Positions 1 to 9,900 of a stretch of 33,760 bases of DNA are shown piece by piece. The number at the start of each line of letters is the position of its first letter. The first letter of the stretch is position 1. A program made the translations under genes and the position numbers. Below the pieces are notes generated by a model. The model was not told the DNA's origin and searched no databases. It saw only the letters and a program-made list of their open reading frames with translations. The DNA comes from Angelakisella sp. (GTDB taxonomy: Bacteria; Bacillota; Clostridia; Oscillospirales; Ruminococcaceae): assembly GCA_020024555.1 (NCBI GenBank), contig JAHHTQ010000025.1, forward strand, positions 1-33,760. Reading direction: 5' to 3'.

Positions 1-60
1 AAATGTGTTTTGGTTACTTTGTCACATACAAAGTAACTGCTGTCCGCATAGGACACGGCG
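1..60 (+). repeat. Left arm of a 60-bp inverted repeat at the window ends
   Basis: Bases 1-60 are the reverse complement of 33653-33712, with a single mismatch (position 56 against 33657) and a perfect run over 1-55. The arm contains its own hairpin: GTTACTTTGT at 13-22 and ACAAAGTAAC at 28-37 around a five-base loop. It has no credible coding content. It could be a dispersed intergenic repeat or the end of a larger element; sequence outside the window is needed to tell. Confidence 0.9.
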
Positions 61-304
61 AACCGCCGCACGTGGAACGTGAGCAAAGTTTATGTTTATA
101 TCTTATTTTTTGTTCTCACGTCAGACTACTATTATTTGCAATGATAAGTCTTTTGGCGAACCGCCACACGTGTAACGTGAGCAAAGTTTATGTTCATATC
201 TTATTTTTTGTTCTCACGTCAGACTATTATTATTTGCAATGATAAGCCTTTTGGCGAACCGCCACACGTGTAACGTAAGCAAAGTTTTTGTTCACGTTTT
301 TTTT
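57..304 (+). repeat. 98-bp tandem repeat, about two and a half units
   Basis: The motif GGCGAACCGCC recurs at 57, 155 and 253, giving a period of exactly 98 bp. Units one and two are nearly identical; the third is partial and diverges after about 288. Each full unit carries an inverted pair, ACGTGAG and CTCACGT (77-83 and 115-121 in unit one), so a transcript would form a series of hairpins. The first unit begins inside the terminal inverted repeat. The 79-codon reading frame through the array is simply translated repeat and is not called as a gene. Confidence 0.85.
272..304 (+). terminator. Possible terminator closing the tandem repeat
   Basis: AACGT at 272-276 pairs with ACGTT near 294-298, with imperfect pairing inside, followed by a run of T to 304. 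It occupies the place of the hairpin in the third repeat unit. It reads as a weak rho-independent terminator on the plus strand. No gene is seen upstream in the window. From here to 690 I see no gene or clear RNA, only AT-rich sequence. Confidence 0.35.
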
Positions 305-692
305 ATGCTCTCACACCATAATAATAGTAAAAATATAGCCACTATCTTTTGAAATTTTATCTCTACTCTTGCAGTATTACAATAGATGTGTTACAGTACT
401 ACAAAAAAAGTGGCGAAATGAAAAATATATGTTACAGTAAGTTTGCAACAACCAAACTCAAAGTAAGTATAATCCATTTGCTATGAAAAGTCTAACACAA
501 ACCTGTAAATATCATCAAACCTTAATTGTTTATTCTAAAAAGCACATAGTAATCAAAGCTACTGTAAGATACAGAACAAACCGTCAATATATCTATTGTT
601 GATTAAAAAGATAATTGAAGTATTTATGTGATAACAATAATCACCTCAACAAATATAACACTTAATTTTGCTTATTTTTTCACAAAATTATA

Positions 693-746
693 TTGACATT
701 TATAGATTACTGATGTAAACTATAAATATAGACTACAATCGTAATC
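693..746 (+). promoter_or_regulatory. Promoter and two candidate BlaI-type operators
   Basis: TTGACA at 693-698 and TAAACT at 716-721, separated by 17 bp, form a plausible sigma-A promoter. Two similar dyads overlap and follow it: GATTAC-N4-GTAAAC at 705-720 and GACTAC-N4-GTAATC at 731-746, 26 bp apart. BlaI/MecI repressors bind TACA/TGTA-type dyads, so these are good candidate autoregulatory operators for the gene at 762. The dyads are visible; the binding is inferred. Confidence 0.55.
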
Positions 747-761
747 GAAAGGATTGAAAAT

Positions 762-1121
762 ATGAATAATAAAATAAATATTGCCGACAGCGAATTGCCT
801 ATTATGAAAGTAATATGGGAACACCCTGATTTAACGTCACCTGAAATATTTGAATATCTTGACGGAAACAAAAATACTTTTAAAACTTTGCTTCAAAGAC
901 TTGTTTCAAAAGGCGCGGTTAAATCAACCGAAATCAATGCAAGGACATATAAATACAGAGCTTTAATATCCAGAGAAGAATATACAAAATATGAGCGCAA
1001 GGGTTTCTTACAAAAGGTTTTTGACGGCTCAAAAGAAAAAATGTTGCTAAATTTTGTAAAGGAAGAAAAAATTACCAAAGAGGATTTGCAAAAACTTCTC
1101 AATATGATAGAGGAGGATTGA
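762..1121 (+). CDS. BlaI/MecI/CopY-family transcriptional repressor
   Basis: A 119-residue protein of the usual size for this family. The N-terminal winged helix-turn-helix covers about residues 8-70 (motif LPIMKVIWEHPDLTSPEI, then TFKTLLQRLVSKGAV). The C-terminal third is charged and helical, as expected for the dimerisation and cleavage region. The ATG at 762 has AAAGGA about 10 bases upstream. The stop is one base before the GTG of the M56 peptidase gene, the standard repressor/sensor-protease pair. By family precedent, the membrane protease senses an envelope signal and causes the repressor to be cleaved, relieving repression of the operon. No beta-lactamase or other obvious target gene lies next to it. 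Confidence 0.88.
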   Translation: MNNKINIADSELPIMKVIWEHPDLTSPEIFEYLDGNKNTFKTLLQRLVSKGAVKSTEINARTYKYRALISREEYTKYERKGFLQKVFDGSKEKMLLNFVKEEKITKEDLQKLLNMIEED

Positions 1122-1122
1122 T

Positions 1123-4100
1123 GTGATAGATATTTTAAATAAACTAAGTATACTGATAGCTCCTATGTTTTATAAGCTACTGTTTTTATCAATAACAGGT
1201 ACAATTATCGGCGTAGTAATTCTTTTTATACGAAAAATTTTTGATAAAAGAATACCTCCTGTTTGGAAATATTTGATGTGGATAGTCGTAGCTGTGGCTC
1301 TTATTTTGCCATTAAGATTTAAGAGTAATATATCGCTTACGGAAAATATAAGCGCAATAGAAAATGTTTCTTTTAGAGAAGAATATGACACTGTTAAGTA
1401 TGAGGAATTTATATATAACCAAAGTCCAAATATTGATGTGGAAAAATCAGAACAATTACAATATGAAAAAAGTAGTCTATTTTACAAATCTCTTATTTTT
1501 GATGTCATAATACCTTTACTTTGGTTCTTTGGAATGATTTTGTCTTTGGCATTTATGATTACAAATAGGTTATATTTATCATATAAAATAAAGAGAAATA
1601 CCATAAATACGAATGCTTTTAATAATTTACTTAATGTATGCAAGTCTAAAATGAATATAGACAGAAACATAGAAACCGCATATCAGGATTATATAAGTTC
1701 ACCCGCTCTTTTTGGACTGATTAAACCTAAAATTTTGTTGCCTAAATATGCAAATACGATGAGCCAAGAGAGTTTATACTATATAATTTTGCATGAGCTT
1801 GCGCATTATAAGCGAAAAGATATGCTTGTAAACTATATTCTGCTTACAATACAAGCATTTCATTGGTTTAATCCTGTTGTTTGGTTTTTATTTAAAGAAA
1901 TACGTGAAGATATGGAGGTATTAAACGACAGTTATGTGATAAATGTCATAGGTAATGAACAGAGCAAAGATTACAGCAAATCTCTTGTTGAAGTACTGGG
2001 GCTTAGCCACAACGTATCGTTAATACCAAAACTAATGTGTATGACAGACAGTAAAAAGAATGTAGAAAGGAGAATTTCGATGATAAAATTAGGAGAAAAA
2101 TTTAAAAAACATAAAGTAATAATATCTGTAATTTGTATTTGCTTAATAGTGGTTGTAAGCTTTCTGTTTCTTACAAAGCAAAACAAAAATCTTTTTGAAT
2201 ACAGAACAGATAATTTAATTAATGCTGACATTAATGCTGTCGCAAAGATTTTTGATTATCCGCAAAATACAAATTATAAAAATACAGAAATATTTACGGA
2301 AAATCCAAAGTCTATGACAATAGTTTTAGAAACCGATACAGCCACCCGCAATTTTTACAGTGGTGATATAAATCAAAATGAATTTCAAAAAATTGCTTTT
2401 AAAATATTTGCCACAATTGGCGACATTGAACAAATAGATTTTTCTCTTGATGACGGAGTTAACCCTTTTAATTTTACTGTTTACAGAAGTCAAGCTGACA
2501 ATATTTTAGGCTATAATTTATATGCAAGGGCGGAAGCCTACGATGCCTTTAAATCGGTTATAGATGATATAGATAAGCTTAATATCACAGATAACAGTGA
2601 TACAGAAGAAAAACTTAGCTCACTAACCTTCCCCGCATATAACAGCGATGATGTAAATATAGACAATATGGCTAATTTCAATGTTGTGGGTAAATTTCCA
2701 TCTGAATGGGAATTTAGAACAAACAATAATGGTGAAAAAGCTATACCTATGGGAGATTTTTTAACTCCTCTTTATATCTATAATGATAATAAACTACTCG
2801 GCTATATCGGGTTTAATACTTTTGAGCCATATACCGATGAAATTGAACCGGAAAATTATTACAAAACAGTTTATACACAGCTTAGAATGTCTAGCTTTTT
2901 CCACTGGGACCCATACAAAGCAGTAGTTCGTAATGATATATCAGAAACAGGTATTGCGGATATATATTATATTGATGAAAGTGAAATTGACATGCACCCG
3001 GGCGCTATGCCGGACGTTCCGTCTTATGAAACAAAAGGCATACTGTCATACAATAAAGACTTAAAAGTTTATATAGGTATTGCTTTTATGCCAAATACAT
3101 TAACAGATGAGCAAATAACCAATTTGGCGAAGACGGTTTCTATTAAAGAAATTGATCCTAACTCCCCTCCTGATTATGATTATTTGTATAGACTACAAAC
3201 CTATGTCAGTGATAAAGCCAAAGATGAGTTATATAATATAATGAAAAAAACCGTTGAACAATATCAAAATAAAGAAATTACACCTGATGATCGTTTTGGC
3301 GAGCTTCCTGATGATTTTGTTTTCCCTGAGAAATGGGAAAAAGATAATCTTGATATCTCACGCAGAGAAAGTATGGGTGATTACAGAGTTGTTTTACAGT
3401 CATCTGACAATAAATATTCAATGGTAATGATTGCGAATAATTTTAAATATGAAGATTCAAACGGTACTTCAGGTGGCGATATGGTAATAGATACTGTGAG
3501 TTTTGATAAAAATATTATTACAGAAAATGAATCTTTAAATGAAAATTTATCAAAGGAAAAAAAGGATTTGTTTAACAGAATTTTGCAAAATCCCAATGAT
3601 TTTAAAGATGATGAGTCATTTGTTTATACTTCTTATAACCAGTTAAGCAGAACAGAAAAAATACAACAATTTGTCAGTAGCGCCCAAAAGAATGAAAAAG
3701 CGTATGTAAGAGGGATTATGATGAGTATCACCATACCATTAGTTTATGAGTTGTCATTTGAGCCAGATAAAGGAATGAAACTTATCACATATTCTACTGT
3801 AAAAGGTGAGAGCAATAATGATATTATTGAAATTTACGAAAATTCCGAATTTATACAGTTCAGAAACGGTGAGAAATGTAATTTTTCTATTCCAAAGAAA
3901 AGATTTTATGCCTATGAGAAAGAATATATTGATGATTATAAAGTAGGTGAAAATTTAAATAATGAAAGCGGTCAATTCATATCAGCGGACGACGCTCTGA
4001 ATATTGCGAATACTACGCATCAAGCTCTTAAAAAATACTATGGGGATATGAACAGAAGAAATGTAAATGCTTATGGGGAAGTTATTCCACAAGAGTACAT

Positions 4101-4338
4101 AAAAGATTATGAAATTAAAGAAAACAGCAATATATCCGCGAAGATAACAGGTGCTGCTCTTATAAACAATATGAAATATTATAGAATAGCATTTTATGAC
4201 TCGACACATGGAGATATTGAAATAGATGTGTATTATATAGATTGTGAAGATGGAACTGTATTTTGGGAAAGTGTTGTAGACGGAAAATTAATGCCGATAG
4301 GCTACAAGGATTTAAAATATACCGTAATAGCCAAATAA
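1123..4338 (+). CDS. BlaR1-like M56 membrane metallopeptidase with a large extracellular sensor
   Basis: A 1071-residue protein starting at GTG 1123, with GAGGAGG at 1110-1116. Three hydrophobic segments lie near residues 14-34, 44-62 and 126-150. The M56 zinc motif HELAH is at residues 224-228, with a downstream acidic stretch (REDMEVLND) that fits the third ligand region. A fourth membrane segment lies near 329-350. About 720 residues follow outside the membrane. The first part (YRTDNLINADINAVAKI onward) resembles the DUF4825 sensor region; the rest contains further segments I do not recognise. No penicillin-binding sensor domain is evident. Classical BlaR1/MecR1 proteins are about 600 residues, so this sensor is unusually long. 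It presumably activates the upstream repressor by proteolysis; the ligand is unknown. Confidence 0.85.
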   Translation: MIDILNKLSILIAPMFYKLLFLSITGTIIGVVILFIRKIFDKRIPPVWKYLMWIVVAVALILPLRFKSNISLTENISAIENVSFREEYDTVKYEEFIYNQSPNIDVEKSEQLQYEKSSLFYKSLIFDVIIPLLWFFGMILSLAFMITNRLYLSYKIKRNTINTNAFNNLLNVCKSKMNIDRNIETAYQDYISSPALFGLIKPKILLPKYANTMSQESLYYIILHELAHYKRKDMLVNYILLTIQAFHWFNPVVWFLFKEIREDMEVLNDSYVINVIGNEQSKDYSKSLVEVLGLSHNVSLIPKLMCMTDSKKNVERRISMIKLGEKFKKHKVIISVICICLIVVVSFLFLTKQNKNLFEYRTDNLINADINAVAKIFDYPQNTNYKNTEIFTENPKSMTIVLETDTATRNFYSGDINQNEFQKIAFKIFATIGDIEQIDFSLDDGVNPFNFTVYRSQADNILGYNLYARAEAYDAFKSVIDDIDKLNITDNSDTEEKLSSLTFPAYNSDDVNIDNMANFNVVGKFPSEWEFRTNNNGEKAIPMGDFLTPLYIYNDNKLLGYIGFNTFEPYTDEIEPENYYKTVYTQLRMSSFFHWDPYKAVVRNDISETGIADIYYIDESEIDMHPGAMPDVPSYETKGILSYNKDLKVYIGIAFMPNTLTDEQITNLAKTVSIKEIDPNSPPDYDYLYRLQTYVSDKAKDELYNIMKKTVEQYQNKEITPDDRFGELPDDFVFPEKWEKDNLDISRRESMGDYRVVLQSSDNKYSMVMIANNFKYEDSNGTSGGDMVIDTVSFDKNIITENESLNENLSKEKKDLFNRILQNPNDFKDDESFVYTSYNQLSRTEKIQQFVSSAQKNEKAYVRGIMMSITIPLVYELSFEPDKGMKLITYSTVKGESNNDIIEIYENSEFIQFRNGEKCNFSIPKKRFYAYEKEYIDDYKVGENLNNESGQFISADDALNIANTTHQALKKYYGDMNRRNVNAYGEVIPQEYIKDYEIKENSNISAKITGAALINNMKYYRIAFYDSTHGDIEIDVYYIDCEDGTVFWESVVDGKLMPIGYKDLKYTVIAK

Positions 4339-4439
4339 CAGTTATTTTATCTATATTGTTACAATTAGCGCTGATAACAAAAGTAATTAGGCAAAAATAT
4401 GTATATATTAAGTAAGTGTAAATATTAAAATAGAAAAAA

Positions 4440-4490
4440 CACGAACCAATAATTCCTGATTTTGATGGTTTTATTGGCTCGTGCCTTTTA
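4440..4490 (+). terminator. Terminator after the M56 peptidase gene
   Basis: CACGAACCAATAA (from 4440) pairs with TTATTGGCTCGTG (ending 4483) with one G-U wobble, followed by CCTTTTAAA. The stem of about 13 bp makes a convincing rho-independent terminator for the operon at 762-4338. Confidence 0.75.
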
Positions 4491-4628
4491 AATTGATATC
4501 ATAAACATAATAAAAACAAACTAAGACTATTGAAAACGTCCGATAAAAATGGAAATACCCATAATTGAAAATTTCACTATTGTGTGATATATTTAATTTA
4601 TAAAATTTGAAGTTAGGCAGGTGTATAT

Positions 4629-4943
4629 ATGAAAAAAATAATGTATTTTATTCCCGCAATACTTGCACTATTACTATATATTGTATTAGGTTTTATGGGA
4701 AGTTTTAGCGCAATTAACCCTTGGGTATGGTTTTGGATTGTCATAATGTTTCTGTCAGCTGTTATTATGTTCAAGAACAAGTGGTATGGTTGTATAGGTG
4801 GTTTGATTATTGGCAATGTATTGATTTATATGAGTACACAAGATACAGGGCAGGTTATTGATGTTGAAAGACCTCTTGGAATAATCCTTTGTGTCTATTA
4901 TTTAATCTGTGGTATTGTTGTTTATAAAAAAACTAAGAAATAA
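4629..4943 (+). CDS. Small four-helix membrane protein, unknown function
   Basis: A 104-residue hydrophobic protein that I do not recognise. Hydrophobic segments lie at about residues 4-24, 31-48, 51-70 and 81-98. It starts MKKI and ends in a basic YKKTKK tail, so positive charges sit at both ends. The ATG at 4629 has only a weak ribosome binding site (GGCAGG). A terminator lies upstream and a hairpin downstream, so it is probably transcribed alone. A reading frame on the opposite strand is a shadow. Confidence 0.6.
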   Translation: MKKIMYFIPAILALLLYIVLGFMGSFSAINPWVWFWIVIMFLSAVIMFKNKWYGCIGGLIIGNVLIYMSTQDTGQVIDVERPLGIILCVYYLICGIVVYKKTKK

Positions 4944-4968
4944 CTTTAAGTTTTCTATTCTAACCAAT

Positions 4969-4990
4969 GGTCATACTATCCAGTATGACC
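4969..4990. terminator. Hairpin between convergent genes
   Basis: GGTCATAC and GTATGACC form a perfect 8-bp stem around a 6-base loop. It sits between the small membrane protein gene and the 3' end of yunB on the other strand. There is no strong T run, so it may be a weak bidirectional terminator. Confidence 0.45.
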
Positions 4991-5077
4991 GCTTTACAAA
5001 CAGAAAATAATAATTTACATAAAAACCAAATACATAAATTTTTATAACAATCAGTTATTTAATTAATTTTTTTGGAT

Positions 5078-5758
5078 TTAATCCGTATACGCAGCATAGT
5101 CTTCTATTATACCGACGATTTCCTTCGTCGGATCACTCACATTTGTAAAGGCTTCCGGAACAGCGCCGACTATTACGGTTTCGGCAAGAACAATATTTGT
5201 ATTTATTTTTGATGAGAATTTAAATCCGGGTAGAACAGTAGTTACTGTCATATTTATTTCAAGTATTATACGGTGACGTGTTTGGTTTATTCCCGCCTCG
5301 CTAAAATCATTTTCTATTCTTGTTGTTATGTAGTTTGACGGAATAAGTTTTATTTCAATAAAAGGACCTCTACCCGAAAAAATCGGCCCACCGATAATCG
5401 TACCAAGTGACAGACGAACAGTTTGCTCCTTAAAATCAGTTAAATGTGCGATTATTCTGTTTGTAATTGATGATTGCAAAGCATTCAGTTCTGTCATATT
5501 GGTTTGCAAAGATGTGACCACGCCATTTTCCGAATATGTAAGAAAAACAAGATTTGAATATCTCAACTCATTTTCACTGATTTCTTCATAGACAGACTGA
5601 TTTATAATTTTCATTACTTTATTTGTTGCCTGATTGGTTGCGTAACTTTCTATCATTGGACTTATCTTGTTATTAAATGATACAAAAAGTACAGAAATTA
5701 TAATTAAAAGCAAAATTAAGATTAGTTTTAAACGAATAAATCTGTGTTCTTTTTCCAT
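5078..5758 (-). CDS. yunB: Sporulation protein YunB
   Basis: A 226-residue protein with one N-terminal membrane segment (about residues 9-27) and an extracytoplasmic body. The C-terminal half carries the typical YunB pattern: a glycine-rich stretch near GGPIFSGRGP, then SEAGINQTRHRIIL, then beta-strand-like segments including TVLPGFKF. B. subtilis YunB is slightly longer and is a mother-cell sporulation protein of unresolved biochemical role. The start is supported by a strong AAAGGGGG upstream. It lies downstream of the sortase gene on the same strand, but a terminator at 5838-5887 separates them, so it probably has its own promoter. I could not find a clear sigma-E promoter. Confidence 0.85.
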   Translation of the reverse strand: MEKEHRFIRLKLILILLLIIISVLFVSFNNKISPMIESYATNQATNKVMKIINQSVYEEISENELRYSNLVFLTYSENGVVTSLQTNMTELNALQSSITNRIIAHLTDFKEQTVRLSLGTIIGGPIFSGRGPFIEIKLIPSNYITTRIENDFSEAGINQTRHRIILEINMTVTTVLPGFKFSSKINTNIVLAETVIVGAVPEAFTNVSDPTKEIVGIIEDYAAYTD

Positions 5759-5837
5759 ATCTTTACCCCCTTTTTCTATTAAAGTACACTAATATATTAA
5801 TATGTATATCAATAAAAAAGGTTTACATAAATATATA

Positions 5838-5887
5838 TAAAAAAACAGGTAACCAAGAGACAAAAATCAAGGTTTCCTGTTTTTTTA
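5838..5887 (-). terminator. Terminator after the sortase gene
   Basis: A 15-bp stem with one mismatch (AAAAAACAGGTAACC against GGTTTCCTGTTTTTT) and a 16-base loop, with A and T tracts on either side. Its position, downstream of the sortase on the minus strand, makes it that gene's terminator. It could work in both directions. Confidence 0.8.
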
Positions 5888-6035
5888 TATAAGTTTATAA
5901 TTTTGTTTTGGATTTTATTAAGAAGTAAATTTTATTTGAATGATTTTATCTTCTTTTTAAATTATATTTTCAGAAAAATCTGAACATTTCTGTATGTTTC
6001 ACAAAATTACACGCAAAAGATAAACAAACGACAAA

Positions 6036-6833
6036 TTATTTCAATCTACCCATTATTACAAATCTACCCGTACCGTCTTGATGATATTTAACACTGCACG
6101 TTGAAAGGGTAAGAATTTTATCTTGTACTGTGGGTTTTATGTTATAGTCACGAATAGATAACTTCAACGCTGTGTCAAGTATTTCCTGATATGCCTTATC
6201 GTCCATATTTACACGTATATAGTCAAAGTTTATATCTGTATAGAATACAGAAAAAATTTCAAATACAAAGTCTTCGTTTACTGTGGTTATATGTATCTCT
6301 TTGTGCGTATCTGCAAATTTATCATCAGTAAACTTAAATAACTGTGAAAATCTTTGACCGTCAGGATTATCCTTTAAATCACTGTGCCCATATATGACAG
6401 TGTTCTTTTTCAGATTATCACGCGTACTTAATGAAGATTCATAATCGGCAAAATAACAACCATAAATATTATTTTTTTTTCGTTCATCACGCCGTTGGTA
6501 ATATTCGTTGTTGTGATACTGCAAAATGCTGTTATCAATAGTTGTATCAGGAATTTTTATCCAAGCGACAGTGTCCGGATTTTTTTCGATTTCATACATA
6601 AGCTTATCTAAAATTTCTTTATCAGCTGTGCTTTTCGCTACTTCTTTTTGCAATTCTGTTTTATTTTCTTCTTTTGCTTCTGCTGTTTCCTCGGGTGTTA
6701 TTACCTCGCCTTGCGGAACGTATGGCGTATCATCTATTTTTTGCTGTTGTTGTTTTTTATATATTTGTGTACCAACAATGGCTGTTATACCAACAATACA
6801 CAGTGTCAATATAATTGATAAAAATGCTTTCAT
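6036..6833 (-). CDS. srtB: Class B sortase
   Basis: A 265-residue membrane-anchored transpeptidase that attaches surface proteins to peptidoglycan. One membrane segment follows the start (MKAFLSIILTLCIVGITAIVG), then a hydrophilic linker, then the sortase fold. Catalytic signatures are His in VIYGHSD (about residue 150), Cys in TLSTC (about 246) and Arg in GRFVIMG (about 257); the spacing and YGHS/TLSTC wording fit class B. An upstream in-frame ATG exists at 6866 (11 residues longer), but it lies four bases from a terminator hairpin and has no ribosome binding site. The ATG at 6833 has AAGGAATGGTG before it, so I chose that. The gene directly follows the surface protein gene, its likely substrate. 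Confidence 0.9.
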   Translation of the reverse strand: MKAFLSIILTLCIVGITAIVGTQIYKKQQQQKIDDTPYVPQGEVITPEETAEAKEENKTELQKEVAKSTADKEILDKLMYEIEKNPDTVAWIKIPDTTIDNSILQYHNNEYYQRRDERKKNNIYGCYFADYESSLSTRDNLKKNTVIYGHSDLKDNPDGQRFSQLFKFTDDKFADTHKEIHITTVNEDFVFEIFSVFYTDINFDYIRVNMDDKAYQEILDTALKLSIRDYNIKPTVQDKILTLSTCSVKYHQDGTGRFVIMGRLK

Positions 6834-6870
6834 ATATTTCACCATTCCTTTTTTGTTATCCTGCATTTAG

Positions 6871-6909
6871 AAAAATAGAGATGAACTTTTGTGGCTCACC
6901 TCTATTTTT
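6871..6909 (-). terminator. Terminator-like hairpin between surface protein and sortase genes
   Basis: AAAAATAGAG (6871-6880) pairs with CTCTATTTTT (6900-6909), extended inward by further pairs with one wobble; both flanks are A/T tracts. On the minus strand it is followed by TTTTTCTAA and then the sortase gene. It probably reduces transcription of the sortase relative to the surface protein. Confidence 0.7.
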
Positions 6910-6914
6910 ATTTA

Positions 6915-9900
6915 TCATTCTTCTGTTTCTGTTATTTCACTGTATTGTTCGTCATCTTTACGTTTATTTAGTACTGCATATTCAGTTGGTAAAGATGTTG
7001 TTGTGGTATTAATACCCGTATTTGGGTTAGGTTTGCCGGAACCGAAGTAACCTTGCGTATTTGTCTTATTCTCTGCGCCTACAATGTATCTTGCGCTGTA
7101 TATATATGTGCTCATATGGTTTATTCTTGTTGAGAATGTACCACGTGAATTCGTAACAAGCTCACCATACAAATCTATTCTGTCACGTTCTTCATTATAG
7201 TAGTACCATGTAGCTTTTTGGTCTCTGTACTGTCTTCCCAAACTCATTGTAAACAGCATAGGACCCGGAAGCGGACCATGATGCTTAAAGTGTATCAAAA
7301 CAGGTTCAACCGTATTGTTTTGAGGATCCATATTAATAACATCGAAAATCTTATCCTGTTCAGGCGAACGGAAAGACAACCCCAAATCGTATGTTGTTTC
7401 ATAAGGAAGCAATCCGTCAGGTATAGCGCTACCGGTAATCTGTAAACTGTAATCGTTTCCTTGGAAGATTATCGTTTTGTTTGGATATTCTTTTTTAAGC
7501 TTATTGAATACATCGGCAGATACGACCGTATATCTTGAAATATCAACAACTATTGGATTTGCGCCTGCAAAGTTGACCATTTCACTTGTAATTGGTTTAA
7601 AGTTGCCCTGATGTTCTTCATCTTTACTGTAAACCAATACATTATATGTCTTTTTCAGTTTTCCGTCTTCGGCTGTAACGGTTATTGTTATTTCGTTTTC
7701 TCCTTCATCAAGCGATGTAGAGAAATTATTTGAATAGTCACCCAACTTTTTGCTGTCTTTAAATACTTCAACCTTTGCGTGTGCCTGCGCAGGTATCGGT
7801 ATAATATCAACAGATGTAACTTCATCTTTTACCGCAACTTTATAATCTGTCACGCTTGGGTGGAATTTCGGTGTCATTGTACCATAATCAACAACAAGAG
7901 ATTTTAAATCCGCATTGTCACTCTTAGGCAAAATATTTTCGTTACGGACAGTTATCTTATAAACCTTTTTGGTTTTTCCGTTTTCGGCTGTTACTTCAAT
8001 AGTAACAAGCGTATATGGGTCATAAGACTTGTACGGCTCGGAAGGTGTTCCCGAAACAAGTTTCTTTTTATTGATTGTCATTGTTGCGTTTGGATGAACA
8101 GGTTTCGCAGTAAATGTTATGCTTTGTGTTCCCTCGGGAATACTAACTTTATATGTTGTCAAATTCGGAACAAAACGGGGTGAAAATCCTTCTCCGCCAT
8201 TTACAACCAAACTTTCCAAACGCGCCTCGTTACTTGGTTTATTACGTCTTATTGTAAGTTTGTAAACCTTTGCGGGAGTTTTTGGGTCTTCGGGTTTTAC
8301 GGTAATTGTAACTATCTTTGTTTCACTTGCATTTATTTTCATTACTTCGCTTTTGTTTTGCTCTGTAATAATTACAGGTGGATTTTTACCTACTTGCAAA
8401 GATACGGTGGAAGAATTTGACATAGCTTTTGGCTGGATAGTCAGTTGTTCTGTATTTTTGTAGTCTACCATAAATGAGTATTCGGTAGTCTCCGGATTAA
8501 ATGACAGTTGAGGTATTTCTTTACCTTCAACGTCAAAGATTTTTAAGTCTTGAAGTCTGTTTTCTTTATTCGGATCATCGCGTAAAAATCTTATTGTATA
8601 AGTTTTCTTATCGTCTTTCAATCCGCTTTCCGGATAAATAGTAATCACAGCGTTGAATTGTGACGTAAAATTATCATTGTTCGGTGGACAGATGAGATTA
8701 TATGTTTGTTCATTATGTAGCCCTGTCGTAAATTCTTGCGGAGATTTATCGGTACTTATCGGTTGACCATTGCGGTTAAAGAGCTGAATAACAACTTTTT
8801 GCGCGACAACACTTTCCGTTTTGAATTTTATTTTACCGCTTGGCATAGAGAAAGGAATATTTACCGTATAGAAAGTATTTTCCTTATCAAAAGCAGGAGT
8901 GCCTACAAATTTAATAGCTTCACCCAAACTATCCAAAACTTCTAATTTAGACAGATTTGCATTGACATCAGGAGGCAATCTTTTTATAACAATAGTATAA
9001 TCTTTTGCCAAACCGTTTTCTGCCGTAACAGTTATAATAAAGTTATTAATATCACTGTCACCTTTATATTCGCCAACATCTATCGGGTGTTTAAGTTTCA
9101 CATTAAACGCATCAACTTTACACTTTGTGGAATCGGCTATCAATATTTTTTTGTTATTGCTGTCAACGCCAAACAGTTCTATTTTTTTCGCAAATATATG
9201 ATTTGTAACAGCAGAAAAGTCTATTTCTTTTACACTGTAAGGAATTTCAAGGTTTATAACTCTTTTGTCCGGATCTGCGGGGGTAAAGTTTTTGTCATTG
9301 ATAAACTCCATTGTTTTATCCTTGGAATTTACGATAGACAGCGATTTTAACGTATTGTCATTTGATGCTTTGTCACGGACAATTTCAAAGATATACCGTG
9401 CAGTAGAACCGTCCTCTGCCATAACTTCAAGTTCAAGAGTGGTTTTTATTCCTATTTGCAGTTTTGGATCATTGGGAAGAGGTACGATAATACCTTCTTT
9501 TGTTACAGTTGTATCACTTGTATCATATGTGCCGGTTTGGTTTGTTCCTATTGTGTATTTTATAACTTTGTTTATACCGTTAAACACGTTGACAAAAGGA
9601 AAGAATTTAACTCTTTCAACACTGTAAGGAACAACTATATTGGGATAGTTATACTGTTCGGGTTTAAAATTAATATTAATTTCACCATTTGGATATACTT
9701 GGTTTGCATTTGGATTGTTTTTAAGCTCCTCGGAAACTATTTTTAAACTTTCGATTTCTTTTATATCACGTGGTGTGGAGTCTCTGATAGTTAAAAAGTG
9801 ATTTGGAACAGTATCAGGATATTTTCTCTCTTTGCCGTTGTTCATAAAGACATATTCGAGTTGTATGTCATCTGTACCTTTTTTGGTTGCGTAATATTCA

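Noticed and set aside
3..242. 79-codon frame at the left end
   Set aside because: It runs through the inverted repeat and the 98-bp tandem units, so the protein repeats itself; no ribosome binding site and no family resemblance.
57..304. CRISPR array
   Set aside because: The units are direct tandem copies of 98 bp without unique spacers, and no cas gene is present.
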